Shown here piece by piece: positions 1 through 6,312 of a stretch of 7,412 bases of DNA (positions are counted from its first letter, which is position 1; each line of letters begins with the position of its first letter). The translations under genes and the position numbers were made by a program. Under the pieces are notes generated by a model, which saw only the letters and a program-made list of their open reading frames with translations, was not told the DNA's origin and made no database searches. Source of the stretch: an uncultured Pseudomonadota bacterium. GTDB lineage: Bacteria > Pseudomonadota > Gammaproteobacteria > Burkholderiales > Rhodocyclaceae. The DNA is taken from the NCBI GenBank assembly GCA_903939665.1, contig CAJAHZ010000285.1, positions 1 to 7,412 on the forward strand, in the 5' to 3' direction.

Positions 1-1094
1 AAAAAATCCTCGGCTTCGAAAGCGCCGTCGATAATCTCGGAACGTCGCCACTTGTCCGCATAAAATCGGTCGACTTCGCTTCCCGATTCGCCGGAAACGA
101 TCAGGTCGGCCATCGTTGGCCGTTCGTTTTCGTAGAAATATTGCCCTGATCCGTGCGTTTTTAGCGCCTTTGTCGCAGTGACGCCGGTTAGGTTTTCGCA
201 GGCGCGGTTCCAGTGGGTTATGCGGTGTTCCCGGTCGAGGACGAAAGCGGCGACCGGGCTGCCGTCGATGATCTGCGCCAGCCGTTTTCGCGTTTCATCA
301 CGCTCGATCCCGGCGCGGACGGCTTCTTCTTCTGCGCGCTTGTAAGCGCCGACCTCGGAGGCGACGCCAACATAACCGAGGAAGCGGCCATCTTCGTTGA
401 ACTTGGGGCGTCCGCTGACGCGGAACCAGAGTGGCCGGCTGCCGCGTTGGCTTGGGTACTCGAAGTCACGAAATGGCAGATGCGCTTCATGCGTGCGTAT
501 GTGGCCGGCCCAGTCAACTTCCTCTGATTCGAGTGATCCGAGGCCTTCCCAGCGGGTTTTTCCCAGCGTGAGAGGTAATGAGACGCCGGTAATTTCGGCG
601 AATTCCCTTGAGAAATAGGTGAAACAGAAATTCTCGTCCTGTTCCCAGTACCAGTCAGCGGCCAGCTCCGAAAAGTTCTTGTAACGCAGTTCGGCTTCTT
701 CACGCTCATGCAGGCGACCACCGTCGACCAGCAGTCCAGCCACTTGGTAGTCTTCAGGCGAACTCGCTTCATGCAGGCGGCATGCCTGTCGAATCCAGCG
801 GTAATCCCCTTGCGGCTGGCGCACGCGAAACAGCGAGACCACTTCCTGCTTCGCCGCCAGTGCGGCGTAGTCAGGCAGCGCTTCTGCGGCATCGCGCGGG
901 TGAAGCCAGGGCGCCAGCCAGTTGTCGCCCGGCAGGCAGCTTCCCGCGGTGCCGAGCAAATCATCCAGGCCGTCGGCGACCATGACGGGCTCTGCCTTGC
1001 CGTTGCGTACGCGCAAGAGAAATGGCACCGCCGACAGGCTGCGCAGCACCGCCGGCAGCAAGTCCGTCGCGTTGGAAATCATCTGGGCCGTCAT
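1..1094 (-). CDS. PAS-domain sensor protein, probable histidine kinase (N-terminal 364 residues, runs off the left edge)
   Basis: The reading frame is open from an ATG at 1094-1092 to the edge of the window. Its product aligns without a gap to the first 364 residues of the upstream 998-aa kinase, about three-quarters identical by eye. Visible parts are a variable N-terminal region (about 1-125, containing NGKAEPVMVADGLDDLLG), a highly conserved PAS domain (about 135-255, with DWYWEQDENFCFTYFS and RVSGRPKFNEDGRFLGY), and most of a second PAS domain (from about 270, with SPVAAFVLDREHRITHWN and RPTMADLIV). No signal peptide or membrane segment is seen, so it is probably cytosolic. The start overlaps the upstream stop as TGATG, with AAGG six bases before it, which suggests translational coupling. 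The output domain lies outside the window: a histidine kinase is inferred from the paralogue, but a GGDEF or other output cannot be excluded. The ligand is unknown. Confidence 0.88.
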   Translation of the reverse strand, partial: MTAQMISNATDLLPAVLRSLSAVPFLLRVRNGKAEPVMVADGLDDLLGTAGSCLPGDNWLAPWLHPRDAAEALPDYAALAAKQEVVSLFRVRQPQGDYRWIRQACRLHEASSPEDYQVAGLLVDGGRLHEREEAELRYKNFSELAADWYWEQDENFCFTYFSREFAEITGVSLPLTLGKTRWEGLGSLESEEVDWAGHIRTHEAHLPFRDFEYPSQRGSRPLWFRVSGRPKFNEDGRFLGYVGVASEVGAYKRAEEEAVRAGIERDETRKRLAQIIDGSPVAAFVLDREHRITHWNRACENLTGVTATKALKTHGSGQYFYENERPTMADLIVSGESGSEVDRFYADKWRRSEIIDGAFEAEDF

Positions 1095-4090
1095 CAGATG
1101 CCTTCGCCACATTGATAGCCGTTGCTTTCCTCCTGCGCCGCTTGCTCGCTTGCGCCGGCTGATGTTGCGCCTTGGTTGCTTGCTTGCTCGGTGACGGTCA
1201 AGGGCAGTTCCAGCGTGAAACAACAGCCTTCGCCGGGGGTGCTCTCGGCAGTGATCCGCCCGCCGAGAATCCCGAAGACCATGTTGTGCACGATGTTGAG
1301 GCCAAGGCCGCTGCCGCCCTGCCCGAGTTTGGTCGTAAAAAACGGATCGAAGATGCGTGGCAAAACGTGGGCCGGAATGCCTTTTCCATCGTCGCTGATC
1401 TTCAGCACCACCTGCTCATGGTTTTCGGCTTTTTTGGCTTCAATGCAGATCCGCCCGCTGTTCCGCCCATCGAAGCCATGCAGAATGGCATTGTTGATGA
1501 GGTTGGTTACCACCTGCCCGAGCGGCCCGGGGAAACTCTCCATCAGGATGCCGTCGTCGATCTTCTGCTCGAGGACGTAGGGCATTTTGCGCAGGCTGGG
1601 GCCAAGCGAGGTGACGACTTCGGCGATCATTTCCGCGAGCTCGAAACTTCGCCGCTGCGAGCTCGTCTGGTCAACGGCCACCTGCTTGAAGCTGGACACC
1701 AATTCAGCCGCCTTGTTCAGGTTGCGCATCAGTACATCGCTGGCGGAACTCGTGTCGGCCAGAAACTCGTCAAGCATCGATTTTTTCAATCCGGTCTTGA
1801 TGGCATTTCCCATTTTCTTGCTGGTCTCGACCAGATGGCTTGCCACCATCAGGCTGTTGCCGATCGGCGTGTTCAACTCATGCGCCACGCCGGCGACCAT
1901 TGAGCCGAGGGCGGCCAGCTTCTCGCTGCGCACCAGTTCGTCCTGCGTCTGCTCGAGGTTGTCGATGACGTTGCCGAGATCTTTCAGGGCGCGCTGCAAG
2001 GCCTCAGTGCGTTCGGCAATCTTGTGTTCGAGGGTTGTGTTGAATTCTTGCAGGGCGATCTCGTGGCGCTTGCGTTCGGTGATATCGGTATAAGTGGTGA
2101 TAAAGCCGCCATCCGGCAACGGCCTTCCGGATATCTCGATGATGCGTCCGTCCGGGCGCTCGCGTTCAAGGAGGTGAGGTTCAAAGCGGCGTGCCAGAGC
2201 CAGCCGCGTCTGCACGAGTTCTTCGACATTGCCCGGGCCGTACTCGCCGCGCTCGGCGTTGTAGATGAAAGAGGTTTCCAGAGAGCTGCCGATGACGCCC
2301 ATCGATTCGGGAAAATCGAGCAGTTCGAGGTAGCGGGGGTTGCATACCACCAGCCTGAGGTCGGCATCGAACATGGAGATGCCCTGGCTGATGTTGCCGA
2401 CGGTGTAGCGCAGCACGGCCAGAGATTTTTCCATTTCGCGCTGGCGTGCGAGTTGTTCGCCCTGTTTGCGCTCGGTAATATCTTCCTGCAGCAGGATGAA
2501 GCCGACCGGCATGCCGTCGATCAATACGGGCGATCCGTCGACCAGCAGCGTGCCGCCGCCCGGACGGTCAAGTTCTACCGAATGCGTTTCGAATCGGGAA
2601 AGCGCTTCGAAGCGACTGCTTACCTGCTCTTCGATGTCGCCGGGGCCATAACAGCCATTTTCGGCAATGCGATGAACGATGTCCCTGATCGACATCTCTT
2701 TGGCAATGAAGTTATCCGGCAGGTCAAAAAGGCTCTCGGCATGACCGTTCCAATAGACTGCCTTGAGTTCCTTGTCGAGAACGAGTACGCCAAACGGCAG
2801 GTTGTCGAGAACCTCCTGAAAATATGATGAGGTGCGCAGACTTTCTTCTTCTGTTTTTTGTTTCAGTGCGGCTTCCGCCACGCGGCGTTCGGTAACGTCC
2901 TGCAAGGTTTCGATGGCGCCGGTTACGTCCCCGTGTCCATCGCGCAGGGGCGCTGCGGTGAAATAGACCCAACGGCCTCCGGTGCCAAAATTCGGGAAAA
3001 AGTCCTCGGCTTCGTAGGCGCCCTGGACGAGTTCGGAGCGCCGCCATTTGTCGAAATAGTGCCGGCTGACTTTGCCTCCCGACGCCTCGTCGACAATCAG
3101 ATCGGCCATCACGGGCCTTTTGTTCGGGTAGAAGGCCCGCCATTGATCGGAGGTGCCAACGATGGATGCTGCGCTGACTCCGGTAAGGACCTCGCAGGCG
3201 TGGTTCCAGTGGGTGATAACGTGGTTGCGGTCGAGAACAAAGGTGGCTACCGGGCTGCCACCGACGATCTGCGCCAGACGCGCCTGACTTTCTTCGCGCT
3301 CGATTCTGGCGCGAACAGCCGCTTCCTCGGCGCGTTTGTAAGCGCCTATTTCGGAAGCTACGCCGACGTAGCCGAGGAAGCGACCGTCTTCGTCAAATTT
3401 TGGCCGACCGCTGACACGGATCCAGAGTGGGCGGTTGCCGCTCTGGCTGGGATATTCAAAATCGCGGAACGGCAGATGCTCTTGATTGGTCCGGATGTGG
3501 CTTGCCCAGTCGACGCCTGCCGAATCCAGCGAACCGACGCTCTCCCAGCGGGGTTTGCCAAGGGTGAGCGGCAGCGAGACGCCGGTGATTTCCACGAACT
3601 CACGCGAAAAATAGGTGAAGCAAAAATTCTCGTCCTGTTCCCAGTACCAGTCGGCGGCCAGTTCGGCAAAGTTCTTGTAGCGCAGTTCGGCTTCCTGGCG
3701 CGCGTGCTGACGGCTGCCGTCGACCAGCAGGCCGGCTATCTGATAGTCGTCAGGCGTCCCTTGCTCATGCAGGCGGCAGGTTTGTCGCAGCCAGCGAAAA
3801 TCGCCCTGCGGCTGGACTATCCGAAGCAGGCTCTCGACCTCTTGCGTCGCAAGCAGCGTGGCGTAATCGGGCAGCGCTGCGCTTGCGTCGCGCGGCAGAA
3901 GCCACGGGGTCAGCCAGTTGTCGCCTGACAAGTTCGCGCCGGCAAGGCCGAGCAGATCCGCCAGCCCGTCGGTGACAAATACAGGCTCCACTTTGCCGTT
4001 GCGTAGGCGCAGGATGAACTGAACCGCCAGTAGTCCTGTATCCCTTGCCGGGAACAATTGCGCCTCTTCGGAGCCGGCATTGGCGCTCAT
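1094..4090 (-). CDS. Soluble multi-PAS sensor histidine kinase (998 aa)
   Basis: This is a sensor kinase expected to autophosphorylate on His and pass the phosphate to a response regulator that is not in this window. In order: a poorly defined PAS-like N-terminal region (about 20-130), PAS (135-255), PAS (270-402), two short PAS_7-type domains (about 420-541 and 552-673), each ending in a DITERK-type motif, a coiled coil (about 675-725), a HisKA-type dimerisation domain and a HATPase domain (about 850-963). The H-box is AGVAHELNTP with His737. The N-box is NLINNAILH (863-871), G1 is DDGKGIP (900-906), the F-box is FDPFFTTK (914-921) and G2 is GGSGLGL (925-931), so the catalytic set looks complete. 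The protein ends in an Ala/Gln/Ser-rich tail of about 35 residues with no receiver domain. No membrane segment is seen. Start and stop each overlap a neighbouring gene as TGATG. The ligand or cofactor cannot be read from the sequence. Confidence 0.95.
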   Translation of the reverse strand: MSANAGSEEAQLFPARDTGLLAVQFILRLRNGKVEPVFVTDGLADLLGLAGANLSGDNWLTPWLLPRDASAALPDYATLLATQEVESLLRIVQPQGDFRWLRQTCRLHEQGTPDDYQIAGLLVDGSRQHARQEAELRYKNFAELAADWYWEQDENFCFTYFSREFVEITGVSLPLTLGKPRWESVGSLDSAGVDWASHIRTNQEHLPFRDFEYPSQSGNRPLWIRVSGRPKFDEDGRFLGYVGVASEIGAYKRAEEAAVRARIEREESQARLAQIVGGSPVATFVLDRNHVITHWNHACEVLTGVSAASIVGTSDQWRAFYPNKRPVMADLIVDEASGGKVSRHYFDKWRRSELVQGAYEAEDFFPNFGTGGRWVYFTAAPLRDGHGDVTGAIETLQDVTERRVAEAALKQKTEEESLRTSSYFQEVLDNLPFGVLVLDKELKAVYWNGHAESLFDLPDNFIAKEMSIRDIVHRIAENGCYGPGDIEEQVSSRFEALSRFETHSVELDRPGGGTLLVDGSPVLIDGMPVGFILLQEDITERKQGEQLARQREMEKSLAVLRYTVGNISQGISMFDADLRLVVCNPRYLELLDFPESMGVIGSSLETSFIYNAERGEYGPGNVEELVQTRLALARRFEPHLLERERPDGRIIEISGRPLPDGGFITTYTDITERKRHEIALQEFNTTLEHKIAERTEALQRALKDLGNVIDNLEQTQDELVRSEKLAALGSMVAGVAHELNTPIGNSLMVASHLVETSKKMGNAIKTGLKKSMLDEFLADTSSASDVLMRNLNKAAELVSSFKQVAVDQTSSQRRSFELAEMIAEVVTSLGPSLRKMPYVLEQKIDDGILMESFPGPLGQVVTNLINNAILHGFDGRNSGRICIEAKKAENHEQVVLKISDDGKGIPAHVLPRIFDPFFTTKLGQGGSGLGLNIVHNMVFGILGGRITAESTPGEGCCFTLELPLTVTEQASNQGATSAGASEQAAQEESNGYQCGEGI

Positions 4091-4224
4091 CAGATACCCA
4101 CGCCAGATTGAGTGGCGTTTGATGCGCGCAGTATCGCCTGGTCGGACAGCGAGGCGGCGAGGAGAAAAGCTTCGATGAGGGTGTGGAAGCTTGGCGACAG
4201 ATTCTTGTTACCTTGCGCTTGCAT
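4090..4224 (-). CDS. Small 44-aa ORF leading the PAS-kinase gene set
   Basis: ATG at 4224-4222 opens a 44-codon frame that ends at TGA 4092-4090, sharing its last base with the ATG of the kinase (TGATG). A GGAG ribosome binding site lies eight bases upstream of the ATG. An in-frame TAG eight codons upstream rules out a longer version. I do not recognise the product. Its middle (residues 12-34) is a probable helix rich in Leu and Ala. Its last 18 residues, SDQAILRASNATQSGVGI, resemble the last 18 of the downstream kinase, SEQAAQEESNGYQCGEGI (9 identities plus D/E). It may be a leader peptide that couples translation into the kinase, a small partner protein, or the remnant of a former kinase C-terminus left by duplication and deletion. 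The clean RBS and coupled stop favour real translation; the function is unknown. Confidence 0.6.
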   Translation of the reverse strand: MQAQGNKNLSPSFHTLIEAFLLAASLSDQAILRASNATQSGVGI

Positions 4225-4332
4225 ACGATCCGCTCCGTTCGGCTAAACGTTCAAGAAAGTTCACGAGGCAAATCCTACGCCTATTTCTGCCTTTTCTGAT
4301 GGATGGAAGTCATCACTTCAGGGGAGTTGATC
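4225..4332. other. Gap between aceK and the PAS-kinase gene set
   Basis: This is a 108-bp gap between two co-directional minus-strand genes. It holds a 5-bp stem with a 4-base loop (GAAGT/ACTTC, 4306-4319) with no T-run after it on either strand, so it is not a convincing intrinsic terminator. I see no convincing -35/-10 pair on the minus strand. Read-through from aceK into the kinase genes is therefore possible but not shown. Confidence 0.5.
4233..4236 (-). promoter_or_regulatory. Ribosome binding site of the 44-aa ORF
   Basis: GGAG on the minus strand sits eight bases before the ATG at 4224. It is the clearest Shine-Dalgarno in the PAS-kinase gene set. The two downstream genes have only weak matches and overlap their predecessors' stops, so this site may set translation for the whole set by coupling. 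Confidence 0.6.
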
Positions 4333-6084
4333 TCAGGTGGTACCGAGCGCATTGCAGAAACGGAGCGTCTCGGGGTAGGGGAAGAAGTCTTCGACGTGAC
4401 CGCTGCGAATTTTCTCCTGCGTTTTTTTCCAGAATCTCGTGTCGAGCAGGTCGCGGTGGTACTTGAGGAAGGCGGCTCGAACCTTGGGGGAGCCGAGCAG
4501 GAAGGTGGCAAATTCTTCGGGGAAAATGTCGTTTTTTGCCACCGAGTACCAGGGCTCGGCGGACATTTCCATTTCCGGGTAGGGCGCCTCGGGAATAACG
4601 CGGAAGTTGCAGTCGGTCATGTACTCGATTTCGTCGTAGTCATAGAACACGACGCGGTTGTAGCGCGTGACGCCGAAGTTCTTCCACAGCATGTCGCCGG
4701 GGAAAATGTTGGCGCTGGCCAACTCGCGGATCGCATTGCCGTATTCGCGTACGGCATTGTCGATTTCTTCTGGCGTTGCCGTGTCGAGGTAGATGTTGAG
4801 CGGCGTCATGCGGCGCTCGATGTAGAGGTGTTTGATTACAACGTCGTCGCCATCCTCCTCGATCAGTGAAGGCGCCACTTCACGCAACTCCTGCAACAGG
4901 TTTTCCGCGAAACGATTCCTGGGCAGCGCTACGTGCGAGAACTCCAGGGTGTCAGCCATGCGGCCCACGCGATCCACTTGCTTGACCAGCAGATACTTGG
5001 CTTTGACGGTGTCGTGGTCGACCTCTTTGGTGGCGGCGAAGACGTCCTTGATAATCTTGAAAACATAGGGGTACGACGGCAGGGTGAATACCATCATGAC
5101 CATGCCGCGAATGCCCGGTGCAATGATGAATTTGTCTTCCGAGTGGCGCAGGTGCTGCATCAGGTCGCGGAAGAACATGGTTTTTCCCTGCTTGCCAAGG
5201 CCGATCATGGTGTAGAGCTCGGAGCGTGGCTTGCTTGGCATGATGCTGCGCAGGAACTGCACGTAGCCGGAGGGAACTTCCATATCGACCATGAAATAGG
5301 CGCGCGACAGCGAGAAGAGCAGGCTGATGCGCCACGGGTCGAGCAGGATGGTGTCGAGAACGAGCTTGCCTTCCGGTGTGTGTAAAACAGGAACGGCAAA
5401 GGAAAACTCGAGGTGACCGTTGATCGCCTTGCCGATGATGTAGGCCGCCTTGTTGCGGTAGAAGGCCGAATAGAGCACTTGGATTTGCGCATTGGCCTCG
5501 GCCTGTGGCCAGCCGCCAAGGTGCGTATGAACGGTGCGCATGACGTAGGCGATGTCGCGGCTGAGGTTTTCGAAGGGACGTTGCCAGTCGAAATCGAGAA
5601 CGATCTGCCTGAGCGTGTCGCGCAGGCCGCGCTGCAGCGGGTAGTAACTGGAATAGGTCGGCGGGTAGGAGTCGATGTATTCGGTAGACACCGCCGGGCG
5701 GGCAAAGATGTAGTCGTTGTGGAAATAGGTCCGGTCCAGGATCTTCGAGCACACCGAGTTGAAGAAAGTCTCGGCGAGTTCCGGTTGCTTGTGGTTGATG
5801 AGCTGGCCGATATAAAGCAGCTTGACTTGCTGCCAGGTGTCGTCGTCGAGCGATGCGGCGCCAAATTCGGCGCACAGCAGATCGGCGTTTTCGTCGACCC
5901 GGTCGTCGTAGGAGCGTATACGATCGCGGACAGCGGTCTGCACTCCCTTCCAGTCGGCAACCTCGAACAGAGTCTTGGCTTGTCGGCCATAATGACGGAT
6001 CAGGCGGTAATGACGGTTAAAGCCGTCAATCATCGTCTCGGCGATGCGCTTGGCGAGGGGGTTTTGAACGGTTGAGATTTCCAT
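4333..6084 (-). CDS. aceK: Isocitrate dehydrogenase kinase/phosphatase AceK
   Basis: AceK is a cytosolic bifunctional enzyme. It phosphorylates and inactivates, or dephosphorylates and reactivates, isocitrate dehydrogenase, and so directs isocitrate to the glyoxylate shunt or the TCA cycle. The 583-aa product is collinear with E. coli AceK (578 aa) over nearly its whole length. Landmarks are AETFFNSV (104-111), FYRNKAAYIIGK (208-219), the ATP-binding loop APGIRGMVM (322-330), Lys343 in FKIIKD, Asp378 in GRMADTLEF (equivalent to E. coli Asp371), and FPGDMLWKNFGVT with Asp464 and Asn469. FYDYDE follows with Asp482, then EPWYSV (510-515) and GHVEDFFPY near the end. All catalytic and nucleotide-binding residues I can place are present, so it should be active. 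The ATG at 6084 leaves only five residues more than E. coli before the conserved GF; its Shine-Dalgarno is weak. It is not in an aceBAK-type operon here, but divergent from the IDH gene. Confidence 0.97.
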   Translation of the reverse strand: MEISTVQNPLAKRIAETMIDGFNRHYRLIRHYGRQAKTLFEVADWKGVQTAVRDRIRSYDDRVDENADLLCAEFGAASLDDDTWQQVKLLYIGQLINHKQPELAETFFNSVCSKILDRTYFHNDYIFARPAVSTEYIDSYPPTYSSYYPLQRGLRDTLRQIVLDFDWQRPFENLSRDIAYVMRTVHTHLGGWPQAEANAQIQVLYSAFYRNKAAYIIGKAINGHLEFSFAVPVLHTPEGKLVLDTILLDPWRISLLFSLSRAYFMVDMEVPSGYVQFLRSIMPSKPRSELYTMIGLGKQGKTMFFRDLMQHLRHSEDKFIIAPGIRGMVMMVFTLPSYPYVFKIIKDVFAATKEVDHDTVKAKYLLVKQVDRVGRMADTLEFSHVALPRNRFAENLLQELREVAPSLIEEDGDDVVIKHLYIERRMTPLNIYLDTATPEEIDNAVREYGNAIRELASANIFPGDMLWKNFGVTRYNRVVFYDYDEIEYMTDCNFRVIPEAPYPEMEMSAEPWYSVAKNDIFPEEFATFLLGSPKVRAAFLKYHRDLLDTRFWKKTQEKIRSGHVEDFFPYPETLRFCNALGTT

Positions 6085-6115
6085 CTTGGCGGGTTCTGTC
6101 GTCAGGGTCGCGGGG

Positions 6116-6124
6116 ATTGTAACA
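6116..6124 (-). promoter_or_regulatory. Candidate extended -10 promoter element of aceK
   Basis: On the minus strand the sequence is TGTTACAAT: a TACAAT hexamer (6121-6116) preceded by TG one base further upstream, the extended -10 form. No good -35 is found 16-18 bases upstream, which is usual for extended -10 promoters. Transcription would begin near 6109, giving a leader of about 25 bases before the aceK ATG. This is pattern-based only. Confidence 0.42.
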
Positions 6125-6134
6125 TCGCGGATGT
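6122..6134. repeat. Short dyad next to the aceK -10 element
   Basis: ACATC and GATGT form 5-bp arms around GCG. The dyad overlaps the TG of the extended -10 and lies against the hexamer, where a bound protein would interfere with RNA polymerase. A 5-bp dyad can arise by chance, so the operator role is only a suggestion. Confidence 0.3.
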
Positions 6135-6195
6135 CGCACCGAACGGGCGGGCTGCCTCAATCGGGGTTCGCCGGGAAGGCGTTGGCAGTGTAAGA

Positions 6196-6230
6196 AAATC
6201 CTGATCTCACGGATCGACTGATCAGGATTT
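6196..6230. repeat. 11-bp perfect inverted repeat between aceK and icd
   Basis: The arms AAATCCTGATC (6196-6206) and GATCAGGATTT (6220-6230) are perfect reverse complements separated by 13 bases. The arm centres are 24 bp apart, slightly more than two helical turns, which fits a dimeric regulator. In RNA it would make an 11-bp hairpin in the IDH leader if transcription starts upstream. No T-run follows, so it is not an intrinsic terminator. The sequence is real; operator versus RNA hairpin is undecided. Confidence 0.6.
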
Positions 6231-6248
6231 GTTCAGGTTGGTGTCAGG
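6222..6248 (+). repeat. Three TCAGG direct repeats at exact 11-bp spacing
   Basis: TCAGG occurs at 6222, 6233 and 6244, one helical turn apart. The first is part of the right arm of the inverted repeat, and the left arm carries the same motif inverted (CCTGA, 6200-6204). Further copies upstream are isolated (for example 6102). Phased half-sites of this kind are typical of cooperative transcription factor binding; the factor is unknown. Confidence 0.45.
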
Positions 6249-6300
6249 TAGCTCCAATAAACTGGGGCTGTGCAAATCAACCAACCAACTCACCAGAGGC

Positions 6301-6307
6301 AAGGGGA
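6301..6307 (+). promoter_or_regulatory. Ribosome binding site of the isocitrate dehydrogenase gene
   Basis: AAGGGGA lies five bases before the ATG at 6313. It is a strong purine-rich Shine-Dalgarno, much better than that of aceK, in line with a highly expressed enzyme. It fixes the start codon. Confidence 0.7.
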
Positions 6308-6312
6308 TAGCA

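Larger units (their letters stand above)
6085..6312. promoter_or_regulatory. Divergent aceK/icd control region
   Basis: This 228-bp region separates two divergently transcribed genes of the isocitrate branch point and must carry both start signals. It contains the aceK -10 candidate near 6116, a small dyad beside it, a long inverted repeat at 6196-6230 and a phased TCAGG series running to 6248. No convincing sigma-70 pair is visible for the plus-strand gene. The stretch 6276-6294 is rich in CAA and CCA and unstructured, typical of a translated leader's ribosome landing zone. Confidence 0.7.

Noticed and set aside
218..964. 248-aa open frame on the minus strand
   Set aside because: It lies inside the partial PAS sensor gene in another frame. 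The frame starting at 1094 gives a product collinear with the neighbouring kinase, while this one is Arg/Ser-rich with no family resemblance.
2858..3928. 356-aa plus-strand open frame opposite the kinase
   Set aside because: Antisense shadow of the PAS-coding region caused by GC-rich codon use. It has no recognisable domain and overlaps a clearly coding strand; the similar antisense frames at 1172-1903 and 2024-2827 are rejected for the same reason.
4306..4319. Hairpin GAAGT/ACTTC after aceK as a terminator
   Set aside because: The stem is only 5 bp with mixed composition, and no T-run follows on either strand.
5413..6075. 220-aa plus-strand open frame opposite aceK
   Set aside because: Antisense to well-conserved AceK coding sequence, with no family match. 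The same applies to 4303-4869 and 4933-5385.
6182..6187. TTGGCA as a -35 element for the isocitrate dehydrogenase gene
   Set aside because: It is five of six bases from consensus, but no acceptable -10 hexamer lies 15-19 bases downstream. It also does not fit a sigma-54 site, as the GC element is missing.
6236..6286. GGTTGGT (6236-6242) pairing with ACCAACC (6280-6286) as a leader switch
   Set aside because: It has 7 bp closing a 37-base loop and lies in simple CAAC-rich sequence where such matches arise easily. There is no recognisable riboswitch core.
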